From a bacterium (GTDB taxonomy: Bacteria; Zixibacteria; MSB-5A5; GN15; FEB-12), in NCBI GenBank assembly GCA_024230675.1, contig JAAERE010000082.1, positions 1 through 32,597 of the forward strand: a stretch of DNA of 32,597 nt, in the 5' to 3' direction. The translations under genes were made by a program, and so were the position numbers. A model generated the notes under the pieces. It saw nothing but the letters and a program-made list of their open reading frames with translations. It did not search any database and was not told where the DNA came from. The first letter of the stretch is position 1; the number at the start of each line of letters is the position of its first letter. This document shows positions 15,734-24,155 of this stretch, one piece after another.

Positions 15734-18040
15734 TGACGACTCGTCGGTGGTCGCCTTGACGCCACCGCCGAAGATTGTCTCCAGGTAGGTCTGGTCCACC
15801 AGGACGTCGCGGGCCTTGGAACCGTCGAAAGACGTGACAACCCCGGCTTGCTCCAGCTTGTCGATAAGACGGGCCGCCCTCTGATAGCCAATTCCGAGCC
15901 GGCGCTGAAGCAAGGACACCGACCCCTGCTTGTGCCGGATCACCACTTCGCACGCCTCCCGGAACAAGGGATCTCCGAGATCTACTTCGGTCTCGGTAGC
16001 CGCTCCCTCGGCCTGCGTAATGCTTGTTAGGGCCATCATTTCAAGGCCCTGGTCCTTAATGAATTTAACCAGCCGCTCTGTTTCTTCGCTGGATATGTAG
16101 GCGCCGTGGATGCGCGAAGGTTCCGGCTGGCCTGAGTTCAGGAACAGCATATCGCCGTTTCCCAGCAACTTTTCGGCGCCGTTGGCGTCGAGAATCGTGC
16201 GGGAATCAACTTTCGAAGCAACCTGGAAAGCGATACGGGCCGGGAAATTGGCCTTAATGAGGCCGGTAATAACGTCAACCGACGGACGCTGGGTGGCCAG
16301 GATCAGGTGAATCCCCACCGCACGGGCCATCTGGGCCAGCCGCGTTATCAGCAGTTCAATCTTGGACGATGTGGCAGCCATCATCAGGTCGGCCAGTTCG
16401 TCGACGAAAACTACGATGTACGGAAGCTTCTCTTCTTCGTCTTTCTGTCGCTGGTTGAAATCTTCGATGTTACGCACCGAAGCGTTGGCCAAGCGCCGAT
16501 ACCGGCTTTCCATCTCCACGACTATATCCGAGAGCACCTTTTCGGCCCGCTTAGGGCTGGTGACTACCGGACGAGCCAGATGGGGTATTCCCTTATAGAT
16601 CGACAGCTCCAGCATCTTGGGATCGATAAACACAAAACGTACCCGCATCGGGTGCAAATGGTACATTAGCGAGGTAATCAGGGCGTTCATGCACACCGAT
16701 TTGCCAGAGCCGGTCGCTCCGGCGATAAGAAGATGGGGCATTTTAGCCAAGTCGGTGACCAGCGGTTTGCCGGATATGGTTTTGCCCAGGGCCAGAGGCA
16801 GAATCTTCTTGCTATTGGTGAACTCCTCTGAGTTCAGTATATCCCGTAGATACACAGACTGCGGGTTGCGATTGGGGATCTCGACCCCCACGGCCGCCTT
16901 GCCCGGAATGGGCGCAACGATGCGTATGCGCTTGGCCTTCAGCGCCAGAGCGAGATCATCGGCAAGACTCACGATGCGATTGATCTTAACGCCGGCGCCC
17001 GGCTTGAATTCGAACCGCGTAATTACCGGTCCCGGGAACGATGCTATGTCGCCATCGACTTGTACATGAAATGTCTCCAGGGTTTCTTTGAGCATGCGGG
17101 CGGTCATTTGAAGTTCATCCACCGTCACGGAAGTACCGTTGCTGACTCCCTCCTCCAGCAGATCCAGCCCTGGATAACTGTAGTCGATAGACTTGATCTG
17201 GACCGGTTCCGGGCGGCGTTTCATGGTGGCGCGTTTGCGCGTCGGTTGTGAGGCGATCTGAGGCGCATCCTCAGGCGCGGAGTCGTCCTCATACTGCGCC
17301 GCCGATTCTTCTTCGGACGATTTGTAACCGTCCGTGGGCTTTTCAGCCTCAAGACTCTCCTCATCCTCGTCGCGTCGGGAGCCCCTTCCGGAGGGCAGAA
17401 GCCATTTGAAGGAAAGCGCCGATAGGCTAACACTTCTAAGAGAGCCGTAGGCCCGGCGGAGAAGATCTCCACCCGGAAGGCGCAGTCGCACCGACAGAAG
17501 CGGTGTGATAGACGTGTAGGTCATCAGGAGAATCAAAACCAGTCCGGTCGCGATCACGTAGGTGCCCAGTTCCCCCACCACCTTGATAGCCAGCGTGGTC
17601 AGCTTAATTACCAGATAACCGCCAACGGCGCCGGTTTCATAGCCAAGGGTTGGGTTGGCCAGCAGATGGACGTTGTAAATGACGGTCCCGAGGACGGCTA
17701 TGACGAACAGAAGAAAACCGTTCAGTTCGAATTTATGGGCCATTTCGGACGAGAACAGACGCAGAGAGACGAATATCAGACCTATTGGAATAAAGAAGGA
17801 CAGCCAGCCCAGAATTACGGTCAATGAGTACGAGAGATAGGCCCCCAGCATCCCAGCCTGGTTGCGAAACTGGATTTCAAACGGGTCGAGGTTGCCGTCG
17901 ACTTCTCCCGTGATCCGGGCGTTATCCAGCACGCTGTGCGATACTAGCGATATCAGAATCAATATCGCCAGGAGAAACACAAAAGCGCCGAGAATGCGCT
18001 TACGTCGGGGTGATTCGTTGCGTTTTTTCCGTTTGGCCAT
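15731..18040 (-). CDS. ftsK: DNA translocase FtsK
   Basis: This 769-residue motor couples chromosome segregation to cell division. The N-terminal third carries about four membrane helices (ILGAFVFLLAILILISLVSH; YSLTVILGWLSFFIPIGLIF; FLLFVIAVLGTVIYNVHLL; TYVIATGLVLILLMTY). A charged, glutamate-rich linker follows (about 215-275, DEDEESLEAEKPTDGYKSSE). The alpha/beta RecA-like motor has Walker A GATGSGKSVCMNA near 440 and Walker B VVFVDELADLMM. The C-terminal winged-helix gamma domain (about 690-755, HKQGSVSLLQRRLGIGYQRAARLI) binds KOPS-type sequences and activates XerCD. The linker is short compared with E. coli FtsK (about 1,330 residues), as in SpoIIIE-like forms. No Shine-Dalgarno sequence lies before the ATG. 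Confidence 0.97.
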   Translation of the reverse strand: MAKRKKRNESPRRKRILGAFVFLLAILILISLVSHSVLDNARITGEVDGNLDPFEIQFRNQAGMLGAYLSYSLTVILGWLSFFIPIGLIFVSLRLFSSEMAHKFELNGFLLFVIAVLGTVIYNVHLLANPTLGYETGAVGGYLVIKLTTLAIKVVGELGTYVIATGLVLILLMTYTSITPLLSVRLRLPGGDLLRRAYGSLRSVSLSALSFKWLLPSGRGSRRDEDEESLEAEKPTDGYKSSEEESAAQYEDDSAPEDAPQIASQPTRKRATMKRRPEPVQIKSIDYSYPGLDLLEEGVSNGTSVTVDELQMTARMLKETLETFHVQVDGDIASFPGPVITRFEFKPGAGVKINRIVSLADDLALALKAKRIRIVAPIPGKAAVGVEIPNRNPQSVYLRDILNSEEFTNSKKILPLALGKTISGKPLVTDLAKMPHLLIAGATGSGKSVCMNALITSLMYHLHPMRVRFVFIDPKMLELSIYKGIPHLARPVVTSPKRAEKVLSDIVVEMESRYRRLANASVRNIEDFNQRQKDEEEKLPYIVVFVDELADLMMAATSSKIELLITRLAQMARAVGIHLILATQRPSVDVITGLIKANFPARIAFQVASKVDSRTILDANGAEKLLGNGDMLFLNSGQPEPSRIHGAYISSEETERLVKFIKDQGLEMMALTSITQAEGAATETEVDLGDPLFREACEVVIRHKQGSVSLLQRRLGIGYQRAARLIDKLEQAGVVTSFDGSKARDVLVDQTYLETIFGGGVKATTDESS

Positions 18041-18097
18041 AGGCTATAAAAGGTCGCAGTAATTGGGGCGGGCCGCAATCTTAAAATCGTAAGAGAA

Positions 18098-18123
18098 AAG
18101 GCAGGGCGCTTTGTCCCTGCCTT
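18098..18123 (-). terminator. Intrinsic terminator after the HU gene
   Basis: The arms AAGGCAGGG and CCCTGCCTT form a 9-base perfect stem around an 8-base loop. On the minus strand the stem is followed by TTTTCTCTT. It lies 23 bases past the HU stop and should end the HU transcript before ftsK. It is the clearest terminator in the window. Confidence 0.85.
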
Positions 18124-18145
18124 CTCGAAGGTAACTCAATTGCCG

Positions 18146-18421
18146 CTATTTGCGGACTGCTTCTTTGAGGTTTTTGCCGGCGCGGAATACGGGAACGTTG
18201 GTGGCCGGAATATCAATCGCGGCGCCCGTCTGCGGGTTGCGGCCGGTGCGAGCTTTGCGATGTGATACCGCAAATGTACCGAAACCTGCGAAGCTTACTT
18301 TTTCGCCCTTCTGCAATTGACCGGTAATGCCCTCCATAAAGGCGGTCAGGGCTTCCGTAGCCTGCTTCTTGCTGATGCCCGAACTTTGTGCCATGCTCCC
18401 AATCATCTCTTCCTTAGTCAT
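18146..18421 (-). CDS. hup: HU-family DNA-binding protein
   Basis: This 91-residue DNABII protein bends and compacts DNA as a dimer. It shows the N-terminal helices (MTKEEMIGSMAQSSGISKKQA), the KVSFAGFGTFAVSHRKARTGRNPQTG signature with the GFGTF core and the beta arm, and ends with AGKNLKEAVRK. The conserved proline tip of the arm is present in ATNVPVFRAG. IHF would need other arm residues, and HU is the better call. AAGGAA lies eight bases before the ATG. It stands alone between lptD and ftsK, with a 155-base leader and its own terminator, so it is probably a monocistronic, highly expressed unit. Confidence 0.96.
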   Translation of the reverse strand: MTKEEMIGSMAQSSGISKKQATEALTAFMEGITGQLQKGEKVSFAGFGTFAVSHRKARTGRNPQTGAAIDIPATNVPVFRAGKNLKEAVRK

Positions 18422-18576
18422 AGCAGCTGTTCCTTCCTAGATAAGGTTATAGTTTCAAATATTATTCTCTGAATATTCAACGCAAGAAATTCCCCGGACG
18501 GGAGCAAAGTCAACCAAAAAAAACCGGGAAAGTGCCTAAAACAGGCGAAAAACAGGCTTCTGCGGCCCTCCGGCGA
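18422..18576 (-). promoter_or_regulatory. AT-rich leader and likely promoter region of the HU gene
   Basis: The 155-base gap between lptD and the HU gene holds an AT-rich stretch (18441-18480). TATAAC (18446-18451) is a fair -10 hexamer, and TTGAAT (18475-18480) and TTGACT (18508-18513) are -35-like, but none is spaced ideally to a good partner. An eight-T run on the minus strand (18516-18523) and a weak GCCT/AGGC stem (18534-18546) could form a poor lptD terminator. A short direct repeat AAAACAGGC occurs twice (18538-18557). Confidence 0.35.
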
Positions 18577-21500
18577 TTACCTCACGTTCTGCAGATAACC
18601 GCTGCTTAGGCTGTTTTGGGAGTTGTCAATCTTGATCGCGGGAATAGCCGTAACGTGCAGGTTGAAGCCCCACCCCTTGGTGGAACCTGTTGGTACCCAA
18701 TGGAATGTCCCCGACCAACAGTGAATAGTTCGCTCGATATTGACACGATTTGTTACGGTCTTGTGGTCGTCGAAGTTATACGACTGCGAGTAGGTTATGC
18801 GCGTGGAGGGGGTCAGATTGAAGCGCAAGTTGAACGACAGAAAGCTCTTTTTCCTGAAGAAATCCGTGTCAATCCCGGTCTCGGAATAGCCGTAGGAAGC
18901 TGATAAACTCCATCCTCCGCCACCGGTAGGGCCGGTTCGGGGAGATTTGCCGACCTGCGAGGCCGAGTCTGCCCCCCGCGGTAAACTGGGCGTAACGTCG
19001 TCGAAAAGGAAATTTCTTCCGGCCAGATCCATGCTGGTGCTCAGAGTGAAATTGGTTAACCGAGGATGCCAGAAGTCCAAATCGTCGGTATCCTTCAGGT
19101 AAAGGGAGTGCGACATACTACCGTTGAGCCGAACCTTGGGCAAGACGTTGGAGTTGAAAGTGGTCGTTAGACTGGAGAATCTCCGAGTATCTTTCTCAAA
19201 ATCGTGGCTGAAGCTGGAGGTGATGGACATCAATTCCAGGTTTCGCTCGGACAGGGCCTGTTGGATCTTGGCCTGGTACACATGACTAAGCCTGAAGGTC
19301 ATCCGCTGACTCCGGCTGGTGCTGGCGGCCCCCCCGCCTGCGAAACTCCTAATGTCGGGGTGGTGATCGTTTTTCGGCGTATAGGTATAGGTGATTGTGG
19401 GCTGGATCACCTGGCGAAGCCCCATCAGACCAAAAACCTTGGGATAGACGGTCCCGTATATGGTCGTCGAAACGCTCGCTCCCATATTATAGTAATAACT
19501 CCGATAAGTCGTACCGACATCAATACCGGCTGAATCCGACTGGTCCGTGGGATATATCTTGTACCACGTTTCGTAATAGTTCAGGGACGGCGAAAGAACG
19601 ATGTACTTGAACAGCTTTGACGGAAAGGATACGCCTATTCGATGATTGGCTGTGGTGTATTCTCTTCTCGTTCGACTGGTGACCGAGTCCTGTGACACCA
19701 GCGAAACCGTCGTGTCGGCTGCAAAAGTTGTATCGGCGATCGCGGTGATAGTATCAACCACGATAGTGGTATCAACGATGACGGTAGTATCTTCCACGAT
19801 ATTGACGATCGAGTCCATTACCGTGCTGCGAGTCGAGCGATTCAACAGGCTGGGACTGTAGCTCACAATCAGCTCGTTGTACCAGCGCCGCTCCAGCTTG
19901 CCCTCGTCGTTGTAACTTCCGGATCCGAAAGGATTCCATCGTGGCAACGAGACGCTCAGGCTTGGCAACTGATCGATCCGCCGTTCCTCATCGAGATAGT
20001 CGTCGTGGGACAACGTTCCGGATATCGACACCGATCTCCCGAACTTCTTGGAGAAGGTCAGCTTAGAGCGCACCACCCGGTTCAGCCGCTGGTCAAGGTC
20101 GGTGGAATAGTCGTTATAGTACTTCGGATCAGACTGGATGCTTCCGGTAGCGCTGATCTTGAACGAAGGTGAGAAGGTGTGGTTGTGACTGGCGTTTAAG
20201 GTCCAGCGCGTCTCCCGGTTCTCAGTCCCCTGACCGGCACCGCCGTAGATATATTCTGTTTCCCGGCCGTAGTTGCCGGAGACATAGCCGTCAAAAGTGT
20301 AGAGCTTGTTGTAAGTGATCTTGTTGTAGACGTTCAACTTGTTGCGATCCTCGAAATAGTCCAGGGCAGCTTCCCAATCCCAATAGTCAGAGGCCGCCCA
20401 ATAATACCCCACGTTGCGAATATAATACTCACCCTTTTCGATGTTCCCCAACGTGAAGGGCAGAAATCCCGAATGTCTTCCCTTCTTAAGAGGGAACACA
20501 TAATACGGCAGGGCTAGAATCGGCAGCCGCCCGATGTTCATCACCACCGGTCTGGCGATGAGGCGATCTCCCTCAATCAACTTGAGATGCTTCGAATGGA
20601 AGTGGAAATGCGGTTCATCGGCATCGCACGTAGTATAGCGGCCGTCCTCCAGATAAAACACGTTGCGATCCTGCCGGTAGAGATTTTCGCCATAAAAGAA
20701 ACCGGTTTCGTACTTGGATTTGGACGTGACTATACGCCCCTTCTCGGTATCTATGGAGTATTTCAAATAGTCGCCAAACAGGATTTCCTCTCCGTCGCGA
20801 AGAACAACCGGAACAGCGTTGGGCTGCAATTCCTCGGCGAAGCGGTTATCAGAGACAATTGAGTCTCTCACAACTTCGCCGGAAAAGGCTTCTATAACGC
20901 GCGCTCTGGTATCCAGATCGATCTGATAGGCCGTCAGTTGTATCAGACTGGAGGTCGTGGCGGCGTCTCTTTCGAGCGTTATCAGTGAGTCGGCCAGATT
21001 GTAGGTGATGTGATGAGCGCTGTAGTCAATCGTATCGGTGTGAACGGTGATTACCGAGTCCCTCTCGCTCTCAGTAGTACTGAAATAGGTACCTATGGAG
21101 CCGCCCACGACATCCACCCTCGTCAACAACTCATCTACGATAGAGAGCCTGATTGAATCGCCGGAAACGGTGTTTTCCACCGTCTCTTTTTTGCCGCGCG
21201 GCGAGGGATTGTACCAGGAGTAAGCCTGACCCTGACAGGTGACGGATTCCAGATCCCCGTATTCGAAGTCCATGACGATTCTCCCGCCCGAGAGGCGGGA
21301 GCGGTCAAAATCAGTATCGGTCGAGTCTGTCGGCTCAACGAACAGGCCCTGGGCTGAGTCGACCACATCCACCCGCTCCAGTCCGTGATCGCCGGTCAGG
21401 ATTGAAATCAGTTTCCCGGATATTTCCGACTGGTTGCGAATTACGACCGGGTCCTGATAAAGGTCGAGCAGGTTGAGTCCGGGTCTCATCACGGCGCATC

Positions 21501-22077
21501 CGGCGGTGGCGTTCATGTCGTTGGAGTTGATGCGGACGTCGCCGCTGGCGTCGGCACGTTCACCGGGAGCGTCGTACTCTATAACGTCGGCTATGACTTC
21601 CACCATCGCGGCACTGTCAGGGTACTTGAGATAAATCGTTGGACGATCCACCATGTAGAAATAATCCCGGTTGCGGTCAAAAAACGCCCGTGTGCCGACC
21701 GCCATGATAGAGTCGGCGTAGGACCACAGCTCCACATAGCTGCCCTCCGCCCTGGCTCTTCTCTTCGCCAGATCGTAGTGTACCGAGTCATCGGCAGCCA
21801 GGCGATATTCGTCGTCCTCAATGATGACGCGCCCCCTGAGCCACACATGCGAACCCATCGCCCAGGCGGCCGAGTCACAATATATCATGCCCGAGCGGGT
21901 TTCGAAAATCACGTTGCCCCGAGCGAAAATCGTATCAGCGCCCCGGTCCTCAGCGAAGACAATCTCGAAGTCGTCGGTGTGGTGGATAGTAAGGAAACCG
22001 TCGGTCTGAGCTGTCGCACTCTGGCCGAATACCAGCGCTCCGAAAAGGAGGCAACATGTGATCAGGATCCTTACCAT
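18577..22077 (-). CDS. lptD: LPS-assembly protein LptD (OstA)
   Basis: This outer-membrane translocon inserts LPS into the outer leaflet. At 1166 residues it is much longer than E. coli LptD (784). It begins with a signal peptide (MVRILITCCLLFGALVFGQS, cleavage near ATA). A long periplasmic OstA/LptA-like jellyroll region follows (about 28-470), with repeated strands such as TIFARGNVIFETRSGMIYCD and WLRGRVIIEDDEYRLAADD. Its end carries FYLEDGRYTTCDADEPHFHF, a motif highly typical of LptD. After LPYYVFPLKKGRHSGFLPF comes the large beta-barrel. A DTT-rich repeat interrupts the barrel at 755-798. Cysteines are few and the E. coli disulfide pattern is not obvious. The ATG follows the alaX stop by a single base. 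Confidence 0.95.
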   Translation of the reverse strand: MVRILITCCLLFGALVFGQSATAQTDGFLTIHHTDDFEIVFAEDRGADTIFARGNVIFETRSGMIYCDSAAWAMGSHVWLRGRVIIEDDEYRLAADDSVHYDLAKRRARAEGSYVELWSYADSIMAVGTRAFFDRNRDYFYMVDRPTIYLKYPDSAAMVEVIADVIEYDAPGERADASGDVRINSNDMNATAGCAVMRPGLNLLDLYQDPVVIRNQSEISGKLISILTGDHGLERVDVVDSAQGLFVEPTDSTDTDFDRSRLSGGRIVMDFEYGDLESVTCQGQAYSWYNPSPRGKKETVENTVSGDSIRLSIVDELLTRVDVVGGSIGTYFSTTESERDSVITVHTDTIDYSAHHITYNLADSLITLERDAATTSSLIQLTAYQIDLDTRARVIEAFSGEVVRDSIVSDNRFAEELQPNAVPVVLRDGEEILFGDYLKYSIDTEKGRIVTSKSKYETGFFYGENLYRQDRNVFYLEDGRYTTCDADEPHFHFHSKHLKLIEGDRLIARPVVMNIGRLPILALPYYVFPLKKGRHSGFLPFTLGNIEKGEYYIRNVGYYWAASDYWDWEAALDYFEDRNKLNVYNKITYNKLYTFDGYVSGNYGRETEYIYGGAGQGTENRETRWTLNASHNHTFSPSFKISATGSIQSDPKYYNDYSTDLDQRLNRVVRSKLTFSKKFGRSVSISGTLSHDDYLDEERRIDQLPSLSVSLPRWNPFGSGSYNDEGKLERRWYNELIVSYSPSLLNRSTRSTVMDSIVNIVEDTTVIVDTTIVVDTITAIADTTFAADTTVSLVSQDSVTSRTRREYTTANHRIGVSFPSKLFKYIVLSPSLNYYETWYKIYPTDQSDSAGIDVGTTYRSYYYNMGASVSTTIYGTVYPKVFGLMGLRQVIQPTITYTYTPKNDHHPDIRSFAGGGAASTSRSQRMTFRLSHVYQAKIQQALSERNLELMSITSSFSHDFEKDTRRFSSLTTTFNSNVLPKVRLNGSMSHSLYLKDTDDLDFWHPRLTNFTLSTSMDLAGRNFLFDDVTPSLPRGADSASQVGKSPRTGPTGGGGWSLSASYGYSETGIDTDFFRKKSFLSFNLRFNLTPSTRITYSQSYNFDDHKTVTNRVNIERTIHCWSGTFHWVPTGSTKGWGFNLHVTAIPAIKIDNSQNSLSSGYLQNVR
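19684..19815 (-). repeat. DTT-rich amino-acid repeat inserted in the LptD barrel
   Basis: Residues 755-798 of LptD contain five imperfect units of six or seven residues: EDTTVIV, DTTIVV, DTITAIA, DTTFAA and DTTVSLV. The coding DNA repeats a core like GATACCACTATCGTGGT. The region is flanked by barrel strands (LIVSYSPSLLN before, TTANHRIGVSFPSK after), so it most likely sits in a surface loop. DNA repeats of this type may expand or contract by slippage. Confidence 0.8.
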
Positions 22078-22078
22078 A

Positions 22079-23290
22079 TCAAAGCGAGTCCAGGATTGCT
22101 TCTACATATTCTTCTAGTTTCTTGCAGTCGGCGCCGCCCAGTTGAGCCTGACGGCTGTTGCCGCCACCTTTCAGGTCCTTGGCCTGCGCCAACGCTCGAG
22201 CCATGTTGCCCGCGTGCAAGTCGGTCTTCTCACAAACGCCCAGCACCAGCCTCTCCTCGATCAGAAGCACCGCAAAGCCCTCAATCAAATCGGCCACCAT
22301 ACCGGCCAGCTTCGACGCCAGCACGGGATCAACATCCTTCACCAACACGGCTACATAATCAGCCTTGTCACGGTGATGAACGAAGGTCGCAAGCTCGGAC
22401 GCCCGAGCCGGTAGCAGATGTTTTCTGGCTTCGTACACCTGCTTCTTCAGCCTGCGGATGTCTCCGGCCATCTTCTCAATCTTCTCTGGAAGGTCCTCGA
22501 CCGCACAGGTAAGCGAACGCGACATGCTGTCCGTAGCTGTGAAGCGCACGGCGTAGTCTTCGAGCGCCTGACGTCCGGAAAGAAACTTGATAAGAATTCG
22601 TCCACGTGCTTTTTCCACCGCGGTTATCTTTATCGGACCGACCTCGGCCGTGTTGCTGCAATGAGTCCCCCCACAGGCGACATAGTCGCAATCAACTATC
22701 CTGATTATTCGGAGCGTCCCGGTCCGGGAAGTGGGCCTTCGAAGCGGCAGCTGGCTGACTTCCTCGCTCTCCACGAAAAGAATCTCTATCGGCAGGGCGT
22801 CAAGCACCTTGGAGTTCGCTGATTGTTCGGCGGCCTCCACCTGTTCGGGAGTCAGCGCCGTCGCATTAAACTCGATCGCGCCATATTCCTCGCCCAGATG
22901 AACGGACTGGGTGTCAAGGTCATGCAGTTTGGCAAAAACGGCTGAAAGAATGTGTTGAGCGGTGTGCTGGCGACGGTGTCGCTGGCGCCGTGCGCGATCA
23001 ACTCTGCCGGAGACCGCACTTCCCGCATGGGCCACGGGCGACAGCGTGATATGTCGTACATCCCCCGAGTCCGTTTCTACGACTTCGACGACCTTAACGT
23101 CGCCAAGATGTCCGGTGTCGTGAAGCTGCCCACCCGAGGTCGGATAGAAGGCGGAGCGGTCCAGAACGCTGAAATAGTGATCTCCTTGCCTGCCGCTTTC
23201 GATTATCCGGGCCTCGAACTCGAGCAGTCCGGGTTCTTTGTAGTACAGACGTTCAGTCAACGCGGGCCTCTTGAGATCCTTTTTCCTCAT
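22079..23290 (-). CDS. alaX: Alanyl-tRNA editing protein AlaX-L (trans-editing deacylase)
   Basis: This is a stand-alone editing factor that hydrolyses mischarged Ser-tRNA(Ala) or Gly-tRNA(Ala). The 403-residue chain has the AlaRS-like editing domain with H109 and H113 (HTAQH) and C206/H210 (CGGTH), the four zinc ligands of the ThrRS/AlaRS second additional domain. An AlaRS-like C-terminal DHHA1 domain (about 300-403, ending in GGGNSRQAQLGG) follows, which defines the long AlaX-L form. The reported start is ATG 23290. A TTG at 23260 (MTERLYYKEPG after forced initiation, with AAGAGG six bases upstream) matches the family N-terminus better and would cut the overlap with the membrane-protein gene from 38 to 8 bases. 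Confidence 0.94.
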   Translation of the reverse strand: MRKKDLKRPALTERLYYKEPGLLEFEARIIESGRQGDHYFSVLDRSAFYPTSGGQLHDTGHLGDVKVVEVVETDSGDVRHITLSPVAHAGSAVSGRVDRARRQRHRRQHTAQHILSAVFAKLHDLDTQSVHLGEEYGAIEFNATALTPEQVEAAEQSANSKVLDALPIEILFVESEEVSQLPLRRPTSRTGTLRIIRIVDCDYVACGGTHCSNTAEVGPIKITAVEKARGRILIKFLSGRQALEDYAVRFTATDSMSRSLTCAVEDLPEKIEKMAGDIRRLKKQVYEARKHLLPARASELATFVHHRDKADYVAVLVKDVDPVLASKLAGMVADLIEGFAVLLIEERLVLGVCEKTDLHAGNMARALAQAKDLKGGGNSRQAQLGGADCKKLEEYVEAILDSL

Positions 23291-24155
23291 TGAATCGTCC
23301 GCCCAAGGCGTCGCTGGTCAGAGGAGCAATACTCGCCGTGAACAACAGGGACTGACTCGTGCGGGCAAAGGAACATAATTGAAACAAAACCATCTCCAGG
23401 AACACGCCAATGATGTTAGCCAGCCCTCCGGTGAGGGCCAGGGCCGACCGTTCGATGATTAGCCACAGAATAACCATCGGCAGGAAATATAGATAGTAAA
23501 TGCTATGAAGTTTTACAAACCTGCGCAGATAAAAGTTTACCGCCGGCCTTAGTTGAGACAAGAATTTCTGATCGGGGAAGGCTGCCAGCCGCAGACGAAG
23601 AACATCCGAAAGGATCGAGGCCGGTATCAGGAACACATACAGGCAGACCAGGTGCATGAACGCCCCTCCAAAAGCAGCCTCGCCGAAGTGACCGGTCAGG
23701 TCCTCCGGAATCATGGCGGCCACAGACTGCGACATGATCGCCAGTGTGGAGTAGACGAACAACATGAAGAGAGAAATCTTCAGGTTACCTCTAAACAAAC
23801 CGGCTGCCTCGGCAAAGAAACTCTTGACGACCACTCCCCTGGCGGCCATGAATGTGAAGTAAATCCCTCCGTTCACGAACTGCTTGAAGAAAAAGACCGC
23901 AACTGAATAGAATATCAACACGGCCACGAACGCCGGCAGGACTTCCTCGTGACGGTGCAGCAGTTCCCTTATGACGTCAAAGGACCAGGTTTTCAACAGG
24001 ACGGAAGCAAATGCTGAGTTGTCAAGAGTGCCGCTGACAACCGCCAACAGCGGCAGCGCAAACACCAGAGACAGGCTTAACTTGCCCAGATAGAGCCATC
24101 CGGCGACCGCGAAGTGCCGCCTGAAGTTCTGCCAGCCTCGTGCTACGTCCTGCAT
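23253..24155 (-). CDS. Integral membrane protein of unknown function
   Basis: I do not recognise the family. The 300-residue protein has about six hydrophobic helices (WLYLGKLSLSLVFALPLLAVV, VAVLIFYSVAVFFFKQF, SLFMLFVYSTLAIMSQSVAA, LVCLYVFLIPASILSDVL, SIYYLYFLPMVILWLIIE, ANIIGVFLEMVLFQLCSFA). The N-terminus (MQDVARGWQNFRRHF) and the polar residues between helices resemble small polytopic proteins without an obvious catalytic motif. ATG 24155 forms a TGATG junction with the stop of the preceding metallopeptidase gene. A GTG at 24167 would add four residues. Its 3' end overlaps the alaX start. It could be a partner of the exported metallopeptidase, but this rests only on the gene fusion of stop and start. 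Confidence 0.8.
   Translation of the reverse strand: MQDVARGWQNFRRHFAVAGWLYLGKLSLSLVFALPLLAVVSGTLDNSAFASVLLKTWSFDVIRELLHRHEEVLPAFVAVLIFYSVAVFFFKQFVNGGIYFTFMAARGVVVKSFFAEAAGLFRGNLKISLFMLFVYSTLAIMSQSVAAMIPEDLTGHFGEAAFGGAFMHLVCLYVFLIPASILSDVLRLRLAAFPDQKFLSQLRPAVNFYLRRFVKLHSIYYLYFLPMVILWLIIERSALALTGGLANIIGVFLEMVLFQLCSFARTSQSLLFTASIAPLTSDALGGRFNEEKGSQEARVD

Noticed and set aside
18485-18513. TTGACT with 17-base spacing as the HU promoter
   Set aside because: The -10 position reads ATTTCT, a poor match. The AT-rich stretch nearer the gene is more likely.
18538-18557. Short AAAACAGGC direct repeat as a CRISPR-like or mobile feature
   Set aside because: There are only two nine-base copies with one intervening base; nothing else supports a repeat array.
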